Shown here: positions 44,436 to 53,494 of the stretch, piece by piece
Layout: the number at the start of each line of letters is the position of its first letter
How positions within the stretch are numbered: position 1 is the stretch's first letter
Assembly (NCBI GenBank): GCA_018266105.1
Contig: JAFEBA010000050.1
Location: forward strand, 62,001-126,000
Direction: 5' to 3'
Length of the DNA stretch: 64,000 nt
DNA from: a bacterium
Lineage (GTDB): Bacteria > Vulcanimicrobiota > Xenobia > Xenobiales > JADMJV01
Made by a program: the position numbers and the translations under genes
Notes under the pieces: model-generated
Told to the model about the DNA's origin: nothing
The model's input: only the letters and a program-made list of their open reading frames with translations
Database searches by the model: none

Positions 44436-44771
44436 TACTGGACTGAAGCTTCGCCTCAGGAGAAAAAGCTTCCTCGCCCCTTGCTCGCTCCGCGGTCTCG
44501 ACCCTCCCGCAGGGGAAGCCCAGCCGAACTTTTGGAGGAAAGGCCGCGGATGGGGCTTGATGTCTATGGTGGATCACTCACACGTGACTACTGTTAGGAT
44601 TAGTAGCTTATTACTCAGTACAGCGGGGTGCGGAAGTAATCGTCGTTCGGCTTGGAGACCAGAGCGAAGCTCCCTATGCGGGATTAAGTCCCACCTTCGG
44701 TGACCGCTTAGCGGGAGGACCCGAATGGAAGCATCTCAAACCAAACTTGTTCTACTGGGGTCGGCCGCCGC
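44436..44771. other. Hairpin-rich intergenic region
   Basis: 336 bases upstream of the 258-aa gene. Small stems include GAGCGAAGCTC, ACCTTCGGT and CCGCTTAGCGG within about 44660-44715, giving a compact structured look on either strand. No known riboswitch core was matched. The 83-108-codon frames here look like shadows. Confidence 0.3.
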
Positions 44772-45437
44772 TCATTGCTTCAGGATGTGAATGCCATAGA
44801 CGAACGTGGGCGCATGATCGCTCGCCAACCTGACATCCGAAAAGCGACGGAACGCGCTCGCGGCCGACAGCTTTGAGAACAGGTGGAACTCGTTCAGGTG
44901 TGGCGCCCACTCAAGCCGCAAGGCCACGGCGTTGTCATGGCCCGACAAGAAGCCGCAGTTCGTCAACGCACTCAACAGATAAGCATCCCCCACGTCGAAA
45001 CCCACGAATTGCCATTCGCTGCCCTGGCAGGCCGCTTCCACTATGTGGGCCAGTTGACCACTCGCAGGATGGCGGGTCTCGGCACCATCCCAGGCCAGCG
45101 TCACCTTGATCGTCCGGACAGCAGGCACGGGCCCGCGTTCGGCTCTCTGCGAGACCGCTTTCCGGAGCGCGCGCTCCTCGGCCCACAGGCCGCACGGCGC
45201 CAGCGACTCCAAATGCGCGGGCAAAGGCTCTGGCAGGCCCGCAAACATGGAAGGCCACACCGTTGTATCTACTGAGAGCACCTTGCGCACATCGGTCCGG
45301 TAAAGGAAACGGTTTCGGCGCTCTTCCGGCCAATGCTCGGCGAAGTCGATGCAGAAGCGTGCATCATATCCCACAGCCTGTTCCGGAACGTCCTCGACAG
45401 CCAGCCGGCTCACTGCGATCTCACTCAAACAGGTCAT
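44772..45437 (-). CDS. Unknown protein, 221 aa
   Basis: ATG 45437 (TCLSEIAVSRLAVED) is preferred over an upstream codon because it overlaps the preceding small membrane protein by 17 bases, a usual coupling arrangement. A mixed alpha/beta protein without signal peptide, rich in Trp and Phe (HPASGQLAHIVEAACQG, GFLSGHDNAVALRLEW). Not recognised. It may work with the coupled membrane protein. Confidence 0.6.
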   Translation of the reverse strand: MTCLSEIAVSRLAVEDVPEQAVGYDARFCIDFAEHWPEERRNRFLYRTDVRKVLSVDTTVWPSMFAGLPEPLPAHLESLAPCGLWAEERALRKAVSQRAERGPVPAVRTIKVTLAWDGAETRHPASGQLAHIVEAACQGSEWQFVGFDVGDAYLLSALTNCGFLSGHDNAVALRLEWAPHLNEFHLFSKLSAASAFRRFSDVRLASDHAPTFVYGIHILKQ

Positions 45438-45726
45438 CGCGCTTGAAATAGACACAATACACCAGGCTTGCAATCAGGACCAAACCCGGAACCGCGGCCT
45501 CGGAAGGGCGCTGTCCAGTGAGGAGACAGGCTAGACAGAGCAGGCCGCACGCTTCTGGCATTCCTAGAAGCATCCACAAAGGCACCCATCGCCAAGAAGC
45601 AGTTGGTCGCACCAAACCAATATACCCGGTCAGCAGACGACCGACACCGTCGTCTGAAGCTTCCTCGCTCTGGCCGTGGGTTGCGAAGCCAACCCGACGA
45701 GAATCCGCAGCCTGGTAGGTGCACAA
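45421..45726 (-). CDS. Small membrane protein
   Basis: 101 aa from TTG 45726. Two or three hydrophobic segments (WVPLWMLLGMPEACGLLCLA, PGLVLIASLVYCVYF), ending KRDDLFE. The stop lies inside the start of the following gene, so they are coupled. The N-terminal 30 residues are polar and the true start might lie later. Family unknown. Confidence 0.5.
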   Translation of the reverse strand: MCTYQAADSRRVGFATHGQSEEASDDGVGRLLTGYIGLVRPTASWRWVPLWMLLGMPEACGLLCLACLLTGQRPSEAAVPGLVLIASLVYCVYFKRDDLFE

Positions 45727-45785
45727 GCGCCCGTTGCCCTTGTCGCTATTTCTGGCGGCCCTCCTCCCCGTTCAATTGACAAAAG

Positions 45786-46949
45786 TCAGACTTCCAGTGT
45801 CTCCCAGTTGGTCACAAATTCTTCTAAGCAAGAGCGATCGCTCTCAAGAACAAGTTCACCGTGACCTCCCTGAGTTCGATAGCGGACAGTCAAGATGAAC
45901 CAGTCAGTCTTATGCGGCAAATTCTGGCGAGGTTTAAATGTCAGATCCAGATGGCTTCCCCCACTGCCTAAAGTAAATTCCCCCTCAAAATGAAGCTTCC
46001 CGATTTCAGCCAAAGGCAGCTCGAGCCAGGCCCTCGCTTGCCCGCAGAAATGCGCAACTTCTCTTACGTCTAGTTGCAGGTCTCTCAGCCTGACCTGGTG
46101 GGATGGATTATCTAAAGCCCCTGGATTATCCGGCCAGCGCACAAAAGTATTCATCCAAACGTCAGCATACAGCGAGAGCGTGTTTTCTTCGAGGCGCAGC
46201 ATCTTTGGAAAGATCAAGCACTCTTTCTCAGACAGGCGAGCTGCAAAGCGAAGGGCCGCCCCGTCGAGACCAAGAGGTTCACCGGGACTCAGACGAGCGA
46301 TTGGGATTGTTGGGACTGGTGCAAGCATGGCGCGTGCGTAGCGAGCCAAAATTGGGAGTTCTCCAGTGGCCGCTTCCCCGGCTAATTGGTCAAAGTGCTT
46401 GGACCCAATTTTTTTCAAAACAGACAGCGCCATCATTCGAGAATGCTGTTGATTGGGATTTTCTCGGTGCCAGAGTCTCAGGGCAAAATGCTCGCTTAGC
46501 GGCGAATGAAGCTGCCCCAGCGAGTCGACAGCCATCCGCCTGACGTATTCGTCCTCGTCCTCCGCGAAGCGCACGAGCAGCGTCTCTAACTCTTCATCAA
46601 GGGCGCCGGCTCCGCGGAGTATTTCGGCAAATTGCGAACGACATTGTTGAGTTCCGATTTCAAGCGAGTGACTCGCCAGCGCCAGCAGACGAGACCTACT
46701 TTGCGCCAGTTCCCCTCCACACAGGCCCTCCAGTCCCAAGCAGGGCACTAGCTCCTCGTCTGGGTCCAGCGAACACACAAATAGAAAATCTCTGATCTCG
46801 TCCGCGGTCCACTCTTGGTAGGGCCGAATTTGCAGGAGGTCCCTCGCCGCCGCCAGCAAGTGGGATTGTTCTTCGAAATCATACGCGTCTTCTTCAATCC
46901 CACGAAATCGTGTCACCAGGGAATGGAAGTCTGATACAGGTTCGCCCAT
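45786..46949 (-). CDS. HEAT-like protein with extra C-terminal domain
   Basis: 387 aa from ATG 46949; the frame is open to 46985. The N-terminal half is helical with HEAT/ARM character (EYVRRMAVDSLGQLHSPLSE, MMALSVLKKIGSKHF). The C-terminal half (from about 245) is beta-rich and Trp-poor, with no recognised family (LDLTFKPRQNLPHKTDWF, HGELVLESDRSCLEEF). No signal peptide. It recalls the HEAT-like gene at 1.5 kb only in fold. It is probably a protein-interaction module; partner unknown. Confidence 0.65.
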   Translation of the reverse strand: MGEPVSDFHSLVTRFRGIEEDAYDFEEQSHLLAAARDLLQIRPYQEWTADEIRDFLFVCSLDPDEELVPCLGLEGLCGGELAQSRSRLLALASHSLEIGTQQCRSQFAEILRGAGALDEELETLLVRFAEDEDEYVRRMAVDSLGQLHSPLSEHFALRLWHRENPNQQHSRMMALSVLKKIGSKHFDQLAGEAATGELPILARYARAMLAPVPTIPIARLSPGEPLGLDGAALRFAARLSEKECLIFPKMLRLEENTLSLYADVWMNTFVRWPDNPGALDNPSHQVRLRDLQLDVREVAHFCGQARAWLELPLAEIGKLHFEGEFTLGSGGSHLDLTFKPRQNLPHKTDWFILTVRYRTQGGHGELVLESDRSCLEEFVTNWETLEV

Positions 46950-47075
46950 CGCAAGATTGTAGCCAGCTTCGCGTGGCCAGTCCACCTGGCTTCTGCAGGC
47001 CTACGGTGGGCGGCCACTGGACCGGTGCGGCCTTGCTTGACTGACACCTTCCGAATCAGGGAAACGGCCAGATGA

Positions 47076-47273
47076 TCAGGATGACCCCCGCCGAAGGGAA
47101 GAATAACCGGAGATGAAGCCTGCCACTCCGCCAGCGACGACGATTATCGGCGCAATTTTAGCGAAAGTCGGAAGAAGAGCCACGTCCCTCGACAGTGTCT
47201 CCATCAAAATGCACAGCATCACCACTCCGGTGCCGAGAAAGCCTTTAGCCGCCTCCGATAAAGCGTGACGCAT
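47076..47273 (-). CDS. Small two-helix membrane protein
   Basis: 65 aa: a first helix (FLGTGVVMLCILMETL), a short loop, a second helix (KIAPIIVVAGGVAGFISGY) and a basic end (SLRRGSS). The hydrophobic pattern is convincing for a real membrane protein. Family unknown. It ends before a small hypothetical gene on the same strand. Confidence 0.5.
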   Translation of the reverse strand: MRHALSEAAKGFLGTGVVMLCILMETLSRDVALLPTFAKIAPIIVVAGGVAGFISGYSSLRRGSS

Positions 47274-47318
47274 TGACCGCCTATTTCGCTGGGTGGAATT
47301 GGTTCCCCTCGCTTCCAG

Positions 47319-47546
47319 CTAATTCAAATCGGCCTTTGGCGACCGGATCACCGACTTGTGCGCGCTCATGTATTCGTGGCTGCTGGCGCCTTCCGTGTCG
47401 GGCACCAGCTTCAAACCGATGCTAGCCAGCGCGTCCAAAATGTCGATAGCGGTAAAATCCTCGTGCCCGCACAAGGCCAGGTTATCCGCCAGCCACTGGG
47501 CGCGCCCAAGTTGAGAGTCGGGGAGTCCATCATCGTATTCAGCCAT
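47319..47546 (-). CDS. Small protein, intact member of a three-copy family
   Basis: 75 aa, beginning MAEYDDGLPDSQLG. Helical centre (LADNLALCGHEDFTAIDILDALASIG, split by a turn) and a basic tail. A near-identical 5' fragment lies at 48220-48297 and a full-length copy with two stop codons lies at 52416-52646. This copy has no internal stop and is the likely functional one. Function unknown; it may be an acyl-carrier-like or regulatory peptide, but no motif proves this. Confidence 0.6.
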   Translation of the reverse strand: MAEYDDGLPDSQLGRAQWLADNLALCGHEDFTAIDILDALASIGLKLVPDTEGASSHEYMSAHKSVIRSPKADLN

Positions 47547-47635
47547 TTTTGTCTGTTCGGGGCAAGACGCGTCGATCCCTCACACCTGGCGCAGGCGCGA
47601 CAGGATTCATCGAACCAAATCGAGCCACCAAGCGC

Positions 47636-48229
47636 TCACCCGTAACCCCCGGATTCATCTGGCTGAATCCCAGCTACCCGCGTGAGCGCGTCTTCATAAA
47701 GACCACCAAAGTCGACCTTTGTAATGTCTGCCAGCCTGTATCGCGGGGAATAGCCGTCCCACCGAGCGCTAGGAGTCAACCATTTAAGAATCACCGTTTT
47801 GTCCGTCAACTTCTCTATTCGACCAATACTGCACTCATCATTGCGAATTCCTTCTCGATGAACTGTCACGAGAGGGTGGTGTTTGTTGACCGATTCAAGA
47901 ATTGAGGCGGTACTATCCAAGCAGATACCAACAGGACGCACGGGCGCGTACCCACGCAATTTCAACGCTTCCATGTAGAAGGCACCATGTTTTGGCTTAC
48001 CTTCGACAAGAGTAAGATCCTGAATGCGTAAAATGGCATGGCCATCCAAAATAATGGCATCACTCATGCAGTGAATTACCACGAAATCCGAACTGAGGTC
48101 TACTACGTAGCCGGTGAGCGGCTGTGGATCAATCTTCTCTCGCAAAAGGATGACAATGACGTTCTTGCCGACAAGGCGACGCAGTAACTGCGGTATCATC
48201 CGAACTTTGTTGTGTTTCTTCACGGCCAT
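47636..48229 (-). CDS. Unknown protein with Sm-like beta segments
   Basis: 197 aa from ATG 48229. A basic N-terminus (VKKHNKVRMIPQLLRRLVG) is followed by two beta-rich segments that resemble Sm/SH3-like barrels (TGYVVDLSSDFVVIHCMSD; ECSIGRIEKLTDKTVILKW). The repeated form suggests a duplicated barrel. Its start overlaps the end of the truncated small-gene fragment. Not recognised. RNA or peptide binding is conceivable but unsupported. Confidence 0.6.
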   Translation of the reverse strand: MAVKKHNKVRMIPQLLRRLVGKNVIVILLREKIDPQPLTGYVVDLSSDFVVIHCMSDAIILDGHAILRIQDLTLVEGKPKHGAFYMEALKLRGYAPVRPVGICLDSTASILESVNKHHPLVTVHREGIRNDECSIGRIEKLTDKTVILKWLTPSARWDGYSPRYRLADITKVDFGGLYEDALTRVAGIQPDESGGYG

Positions 48230-48297
48230 GCGCTTTTACTCTGGTGCTGGCCAGGCCCAAGCTGAGATTCGGGGAGTCCATCATCGTATTCAGCCAT
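48220..48297 (-). pseudogene. 5' fragment of the small repeated gene
   Basis: The first 14 codons and about 25 bases upstream match the intact copy at 47546 almost exactly, then the sequence diverges and stops after 25 codons (the frame ends SAWP). It overlaps the start of the 197-aa gene. It is best explained as a partial duplication. Confidence 0.65.
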
Positions 48298-48453
48298 TCA
48301 GGTCTGTTCGGGACCTGAGGCGCCGATCCCGCAAGCGATGGCGCCGGCTTGACCGTACTGGAAGATGAACATGAGCGCGAGGGCTTGAGCATGGGCGAGA
48401 GAATGGCCGGGCACGGCGTGGAACTTGGGGATAGCTTGAAGATGCCCGAACAT
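48298..48453 (-). CDS. Possible 51-aa protein
   Basis: ATG 48453 opens a 51-codon frame (FGHLQAIPKFHAVPGHSLAH near the start) with His/Ala/Gly-rich composition. Its TGA directly abuts the ATG of the small-gene fragment. An 11-bp repeat (GGCACCCTGCC) flanks its 5' side. No known family and no clear ribosome site; it could be chance. Confidence 0.25.
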   Translation of the reverse strand: MFGHLQAIPKFHAVPGHSLAHAQALALMFIFQYGQAGAIACGIGASGPEQT

Positions 48454-48465
48454 GGCAGGGTGCCG

Positions 48466-50497
48466 CTAGCGGAGGCAGGGTGCCGGGCATTTCCAACCTG
48501 CCCCCAAGCGGCGGCGACGACCCCGAAGTCTCGGTAGATGTGGGCGGGAGGACCCCCCACCGCCCCCCAGGTTGATGGACGGGTAGTAGCTTCCGTTCGG
48601 TTGATTCTGCCCGGCGCTGTCCACGCTGATGAGCTGGGTGGTATTGGTCTGACGATCACGCACGTAGACATCCCAGGCGGAGTCGTTGTCCAGCGAGGGG
48701 ACAAGGCGCTCATCGGTTTCAAAAGGCACGATGCGACCGTCGTCTGAAATGGTCGGTCGACCACTACCTCCGCTTTGTGAGGGGCTCCCGTCATCCCTGA
48801 GGTTGACTCGCTCGAGGGTATCCAGCCAGCGGTCACGCAGAAAAACATCGTGGAGGTTGTTGGTGTCCCCGGGGACCAAATTGGAGGCGACGGTGTTGAA
48901 AGCCACAAAACGGCCATTGGCGGAGACCGCCGGCCAATCGCAACCCGCATTGGCCGGACCGGATGCCCCGCGGCTGATCAACTCGACCAGCCCGGTTTCC
49001 ATATCCTTCAGATAGATCTGGCGCCCGAGTCCGGCTCCACCTCCGTTGGCCAACAGATTGCTGGCATTGGAGCAAAAAACCACGTAGCGGCCGTCGGCGG
49101 AGATCTGGCAAGGACCAAAGAAATCTGCTGAATCGGCCCCCAGCCCGCCGGCACTGACATCCACTTGCTGTACACTGGCCCGGGCCGCCCGCGGCTGGCT
49201 GGCCAGCGCCGTGTAATTGGATTCGGAAATCGCGCAGGAACAGGTCGTCATCGCTACCGTTGGAGTCGGCGGGGTCGAGTTTGATGGCGTAGCTGCGGAA
49301 GGCCACCACGGCGCCGGTGGGGTCGATGCAGGCCTGGGCGCTCTCCTGGTCGGCCTGGGCGCCGGGCTGGCCCAGGTTGTCGGCGGCGACACTCTGGCGC
49401 CAGATGCGGCGGGTCCCGTCCAGCACGGTCAGGTAGGCGTCGGCCACCCCATTACTGTCACCGCCCAGCAGGTCGGAGGCCGAGGAGACGAAGGCCAGCA
49501 GGCTGCCGTCGGCCGACAAGGAGGGCATGGAGGAACGCCCATTGCCGCCGATACGCACGGTCTCGCTGGCGCTCCACACGAAGATGTCCTCAAAGCCATT
49601 GCTGTCCCCGGCCACCAGGTCGCTGGCCGAGGAGGTGAACGCCACCATGCTGCCGTCGCGATTCATGGCGGCCCCATAGCTATCGCCCAGGGTGCTGGTG
49701 GTTAGCTGAGTGACCGGGCCGGTCCCGAGCGCGCGGCGGTAGACCTGATAGCGCCCGCTGGCGTTGGAATCGTAGCTCAGCCAGTTGCCGTCAGCCGAGA
49801 GGAAGGGGTTGAGGCTTTCTCTGCTCAGGTCAGTGACCCGATCCAACTGACCGGTGCTACGATTCCACACGAAGATATCGGAGGCCCGGTTATTGTCATT
49901 CAGACTCAGGTTGGTGGAGGCGCAGCGGAAAGCGATCAGGTTGCCATCTCCGGAGACAGCCGCCTGGTCGCTGGCGCCATTGCCCTGCACCCCTCCCTTC
50001 TGGCTCACCCGGGTGGTGGTGTTGTTATTGCGGTCATAGACGAAAACGTCAGTGCGCTGATTGGTGTCGCCACTGACCAGGTTGCTGGCCAGGGAGTCGT
50101 AGACCACGTAGCGTGCATCGGCGGAAATCACGGCCCGGTAGCTGGCCCCGTTGGCTTCGACTGCGCCCCCTCCCAGGCTGATGCGTTTGTGCACGCGCAG
50201 GTAACGATCGTACAGGAAAACGTCGGCGACCCCGTTGTTATCGCCGCTCACCAGGTTGCTGGCGGTGGAACTGAAGACCATGTAGCGCCCACTGCCGTCC
50301 AGGGCCTGCTGAGTAATCTGAGTGATGGGCGTGAGGGTGCGAGCCAGAACGGCCGGTTCCTGGCTGCTCAGCCTAGGAGATACAGAGGCGGAACTGGAGG
50401 AGCTATCGGAAGCGCTCAATGGGGGCGAGCTGGAGCCGCTGCAACCCGAGAGCAGATAGGCTGAGGCCAACCACAAGACAGACGAAGAAATACGCAT
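48466..50497 (-). pseudogene. PD40/TolB-like beta-propeller lipoprotein, frameshifted
   Basis: ATG 50497 begins a lipoprotein signal (YLLSGCSGSSS). The mature part is made of repeats such as VISADARYVVYDSLASNLVSG and NGVADVFLYDR, typical of TolB-like/PD40 propellers, which lie outside the cell. Near 49230 the repeat pattern leaves the frame after DDLFLRDF and continues in another frame with SNYTALASQ and further repeats (SADGRYVVFCSNASN). The last repeat breaks up in a G-rich tract near 48560. Either the gene is broken or the assembly has an indel. If intact it would be about 670 aa. Its ligand is unknown. Confidence 0.75.
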
Positions 50498-50644
50498 ACC
50501 GTAGCTTCCCACTCGAAAGAGACCGAGCCAATCGCCCGCTTGGGTGAAGATGCGGTGCTGCGGTGTGAACGATCGGGTGGTCTTGGGCAGCGGCGAGGAC
50601 GCCCAGCCAAGAACGAATACGTGGCTTGAGCCGGCCCAATGTCG

Positions 50645-50672
50645 TTGACACAATGGAGTAATATGGTATTAA
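50645..50672 (+). promoter_or_regulatory. Promoter of the antitoxin-toxin operon
   Basis: TTGACA (50645-50650) and TATTAA (50667-50672) are separated by 16 bases, directly upstream of an AGGAGG (50677-50682) and ATG 50688. The expected start near 50679 would make a very short leader overlapping the ribosome site, so the true -10 may differ slightly. Confidence 0.5.
50659..50671. promoter_or_regulatory. Inverted-repeat operator for the antitoxin
   Basis: TAATATGGTATTA is a perfect inverted repeat with 5-bp arms (TAATA/TATTA) overlapping the proposed -10. Antitoxins of the AbrB/MazE type bind such palindromes to repress their own operon, so this is the likely autoregulatory site. Confidence 0.45.
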
Positions 50673-50687
50673 CGTCAGGAGGTGCTC

Positions 50688-50915
50688 ATGGTTAAGAGTT
50701 TGACCCGTCACGGCAATAGCTACGCTCTGCTCATAGAGAAGCCTATTCTTGAATTGCTTGGTTTCCAGCCAGATATGCCGTTGGAAATTGTGACTGACGG
50801 AAAAGCTTTAATAATCAGGCCCCTTGCTCAAGCCAGCCCGCACGGTCAATTCTTCGACGCCCTGGACGAAGTGAACCAGCGCCACGGTGAAGCTTTACGC
50901 CGCCTGGCCGAATGA
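50688..50915 (+). CDS. AbrB/MazE-like antitoxin
   Basis: 75 aa from ATG 50688 with AGGAGG five bases upstream. SLTRHGNSYALLIEKPILELLG is split here as the swapped-hairpin pattern of AbrB/MazE DNA-binding domains, followed by an ALIIRPL strand. The C-terminal tail would bind the toxin. Stop and toxin start overlap in ATGA. It likely represses the operon at the inverted repeat 50659-50671. Confidence 0.85.
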   Translation: MVKSLTRHGNSYALLIEKPILELLGFQPDMPLEIVTDGKALIIRPLAQASPHGQFFDALDEVNQRHGEALRRLAE

Positions 50916-51316
50916 CGCAGGCTGACGGCCCACCCTTTCTCGACCTTCTCCAAATCATCCAGATCCATCAAGACCAGATAGAGCGTTACGGCGGCAGTCT
51001 GGGGTTGCGCGACCTGGACTTACTCAAATCAGCCGTGGCAATGCCCAGTATTGGCTTTGGCGATCACCTGGCTCATCCTGACACCTTCAGCCAGGCCGCT
51101 GCCTACCTGTTTCACTTGGCCAAGAATCACCCGTTCATTGATGGCAACAAGCGGGTGGCCGCAGCCAGCGCATTGGTTTTTTTACGCTTGCAGGGTTGGC
51201 GCGTGGAGTGTTCCGCCGATGAGCTGGTTGAATTGGTTCTGGCCACCATCTCCGGCCAGCACGATAAGGCTGCCATTGCTATTCAGCTCAAATCCTGGAG
51301 CTGTCGCGTCACTTGA
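50912..51316 (+). CDS. Death-on-curing (Doc) family toxin
   Basis: 134 aa. The Fic/Doc motif HPFIDGNKR is present and the helical fold and length match Doc. P1 Doc phosphorylates EF-Tu, halting translation; Fic relatives AMPylate. The motif has G where P1 Doc has A, as in many chromosomal Doc proteins. It is co-translated with the upstream AbrB-like antitoxin, a common pairing. Likely a stability or phage-response module. Confidence 0.9.
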   Translation: MTQADGPPFLDLLQIIQIHQDQIERYGGSLGLRDLDLLKSAVAMPSIGFGDHLAHPDTFSQAAAYLFHLAKNHPFIDGNKRVAAASALVFLRLQGWRVECSADELVELVLATISGQHDKAAIAIQLKSWSCRVT

Positions 51317-51452
51317 AATCTCTGGGTGGGGATTGGCCGTATCGGTTAAAGCTGACGGGCCTTAAGCCAACCGGTTTGAACTCGAAAGAGCCTGAACCTG
51401 CTCCCAAATATTCCGCGCCCGGACGGGTTGATTCGGATGTCAGGCGGCCTGG

Positions 51453-52206
51453 CTAAAACGTACTTTTCCAATCTTCGCTGGAACTGGCCGTCATGAGCTC
51501 GGCCAGGAGTTCGCCGAGTCGGGCCAGCTCGCCGACCTTTTGCAATCGAACCCGGGCCGCCTCCTCCAGCTGCCCCCAGCGCTGCTGGTGGCGTTTCAAA
51601 ATCAATTCACGCAGCGTCTGACAGGACCGTTCCTGCTCTTCATCCCGGCCCTTTTTGAGCCCCTCCGATAGACCCTCTTTGCGGCCTGCTGTTAGTCCCT
51701 CTTTGCGGCCCTCCTCTCGGCCCATGCGTTCAATGCTGGTGACATATGGCATGTTCTTCTCCTTCTCAAAACGCAACAGTTCTTGCTTAAAAGTATACTG
51801 GAATGGCGCGGGTAAGGCCAGAACCCAATCCAGTTGCCGAAACAGGCTCAGGACCTGCAGGCGGGTCAGGCCGCACTCATACAGGCCACGAATGAGTCGA
51901 AACTTGATCTCCGAGAATCACCAGACTGCAGACCTTCTGTTTAAACCGATCGCCGATGCGGGTGTGATAGAGCAACAACCGCTTTGGAAATTCAGTATCT
52001 TTCTGGGACTGAATTTCAATATGGAGTAGGACCAATTCTGGCTCGCCGCTCTGGCGGCAAACGCGCACCAGCGAGTCGGTGTAGCGCCGCCTGTGTTCAG
52101 CATCGTGGGTGATTGCCTGAAACTCACCGTCGAGAAACTCATAGGCACGTTCCCAGTGGATGTCCGCGTGAATCTCCGGGAAGAAAAAGAGCAGAAAATC
52201 CTCAAA
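51453..52206 (-). pseudogene. Decayed Rpn-type PD-(D/E)XK nuclease gene
   Basis: Two frames together give an Rpn/transposase-like nuclease. The first (52206-51877) reads EDFLLFFFPEIHADIHWERA, then ELVLLHIEIQSQKD with the catalytic-type ExQ, and KVCSLVILGD. The second (about 51905-51453) reads FRLIRGLYECGLTRLQVL, then an Arg/Gly/Glu repeat tail. The start is missing (an in-frame TAG precedes 52206), a frameshift separates the halves, and about 40 residues usually found after VILGD are absent. It is non-functional. Family members promote recombination. Confidence 0.75.
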
Positions 52207-52415
52207 CTACAGTCTGGTCGCCCGCGCGTGAAGTACGCCACCTCTCGTCCGAACGCGGATTACTGTTGTTGTCGACGGCCTCAAAATCAATCGCCTCTTG
52301 CACGTCCGGGGTAAGAATTGTGGCCACTGCTCTGTCAATGTGTGCCTACGATTATTCTGGCGCCTATCCCATCAGCCTGGTATCGGAGCCCTAAGCCATA
52401 TCAGCTTCTCGTCAC

Positions 52416-52646
52416 CTAATTCTGGTCGGCCTTGGCAGAGCGGATTACGGACTTGTGCGCGCGCATCTATTCGGGGCTGCTCATCCCTTCCAGGTCGGGC
52501 ACCAGCTTTAAGCCTACGCTGGCCAGAGCGTCGAGCGGGTCTATGGCTGCGATATCCTGGTGACCCCAAAGCGCAAGTTCGTCGGCCAGCCACTGAGCTC
52601 ATCCAAGTTGAGACTCTGGGAGCTGGCTTTCGTTGTCTGTATCCAT
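52416..52646 (-). pseudogene. Copy of the small repeated gene with two in-frame stops
   Basis: The frame from ATG 52646 matches the 75-aa protein at 47319-47546 along its whole length (LADELALWGHQDIAAIDPLD; LKLVPDLEGMSSPE) without indels in the frame, but Arg15 is replaced by TGA and the Tyr of HEYM by TAG. Both are single-base changes. It is a decayed duplicate, unless the stops are read through. Confidence 0.75.
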
Positions 52647-52687
52647 CGGAAGCACTTCTCGACCAGGTTGTTGCCTTCCCGCGCGAC

Positions 52688-53494
52688 CTAGACGAACTCG
52701 ATAACAAGGTCCGAACGCAAGCTCATCATCATGGTTCCTCCAAATCGCGAGTCGGAGAGCAAAGGCGGATCTTGGGCGTTAAACCGGAGCAGCCGGGGCC
52801 GCCCGCCTTCGACAAAGGCCATCACATTGACCCATGATGGACACGACGGGCCGGCACCGAAGAGGTGCCTCAGAAACTCTCCCTTCCGGCTAGGTGGGAC
52901 AAGCTTGGCGGACGGGACCTTGAGCAACCCGCATTTGTTCGTAATCGGGTCGATGTCCTTAAAATGAATCAGCTCAATTGCCTCCAGGCTGTTGACGAGG
53001 GGCAACCTCTGTTCTTTCAGCAACTGGTTGAGGTTGTGGAGAAGCTTCGACGTCAAAACAGTCCCCGAATCTTCCCGATAACCTTCTCGCTGATGAGAGA
53101 CCTGCTCGGTCGAAATTTGGAATCCGCCGAAAGGTATGAATCGGATAACAGTATCACAACGGTCAGGTGAATAACCCATCGGACCTTCACCCTGGAATTT
53201 AGTCCACAGCCGCTGCGCCCAGACCTGGGCCCGGGAAGGGTCAGGTGAGATTGTAGCTTCGCCGTTGAAATGAATGACCAGGTCACCGTTCAACCATTCA
53301 ACCAGAACGCTAAGCTGATCGCCTCGCAAAATGGATTGAACAAGGCCTGATTGGCTCCAACCGATGGTGACAATTTCGTCGCCTTCGCGAATACACCAGA
53401 ACGGCTGGGGCAGCGTCACCCCTTGAACTGATGGATAGAGAAAAGTCGGTCGGCTAGGTGCGCCTAAAAGCCAGTGCCACTCTTCACCGCTCAC
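52688..53494 (-). CDS. Unknown protein, last of a three-gene coupled set
   Basis: 268 aa from GTG 53494, chosen because it overlaps the stop of the 92-aa gene in GTGA; the frame is open further upstream. Beta-rich N-terminal half (WSQSGLVQSILRGDQLSVLV), then a mixed domain (KLLHNLNQLLKEQRLPLVN, KDIDPITNKCGLLKV). No signal peptide. Family not recognised. It shares transcription with a small protein and a membrane-anchored protein upstream. Confidence 0.6.
   Translation of the reverse strand: MSGEEWHWLLGAPSRPTFLYPSVQGVTLPQPFWCIREGDEIVTIGWSQSGLVQSILRGDQLSVLVEWLNGDLVIHFNGEATISPDPSRAQVWAQRLWTKFQGEGPMGYSPDRCDTVIRFIPFGGFQISTEQVSHQREGYREDSGTVLTSKLLHNLNQLLKEQRLPLVNSLEAIELIHFKDIDPITNKCGLLKVPSAKLVPPSRKGEFLRHLFGAGPSCPSWVNVMAFVEGGRPRLLRFNAQDPPLLSDSRFGGTMMMSLRSDLVIEFV

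Noticed and set aside
44660..44715. Riboswitch or tRNA-like element
   Set aside because: The stems are short and no conserved core (TPP, cobalamin, c-di-GMP) or tRNA arms could be laid out.
48129..48950. Long minus-strand frame across the beta-propeller end
   Set aside because: Pro/Ser/Thr-rich shadow; the repeat motifs are in the other frames.
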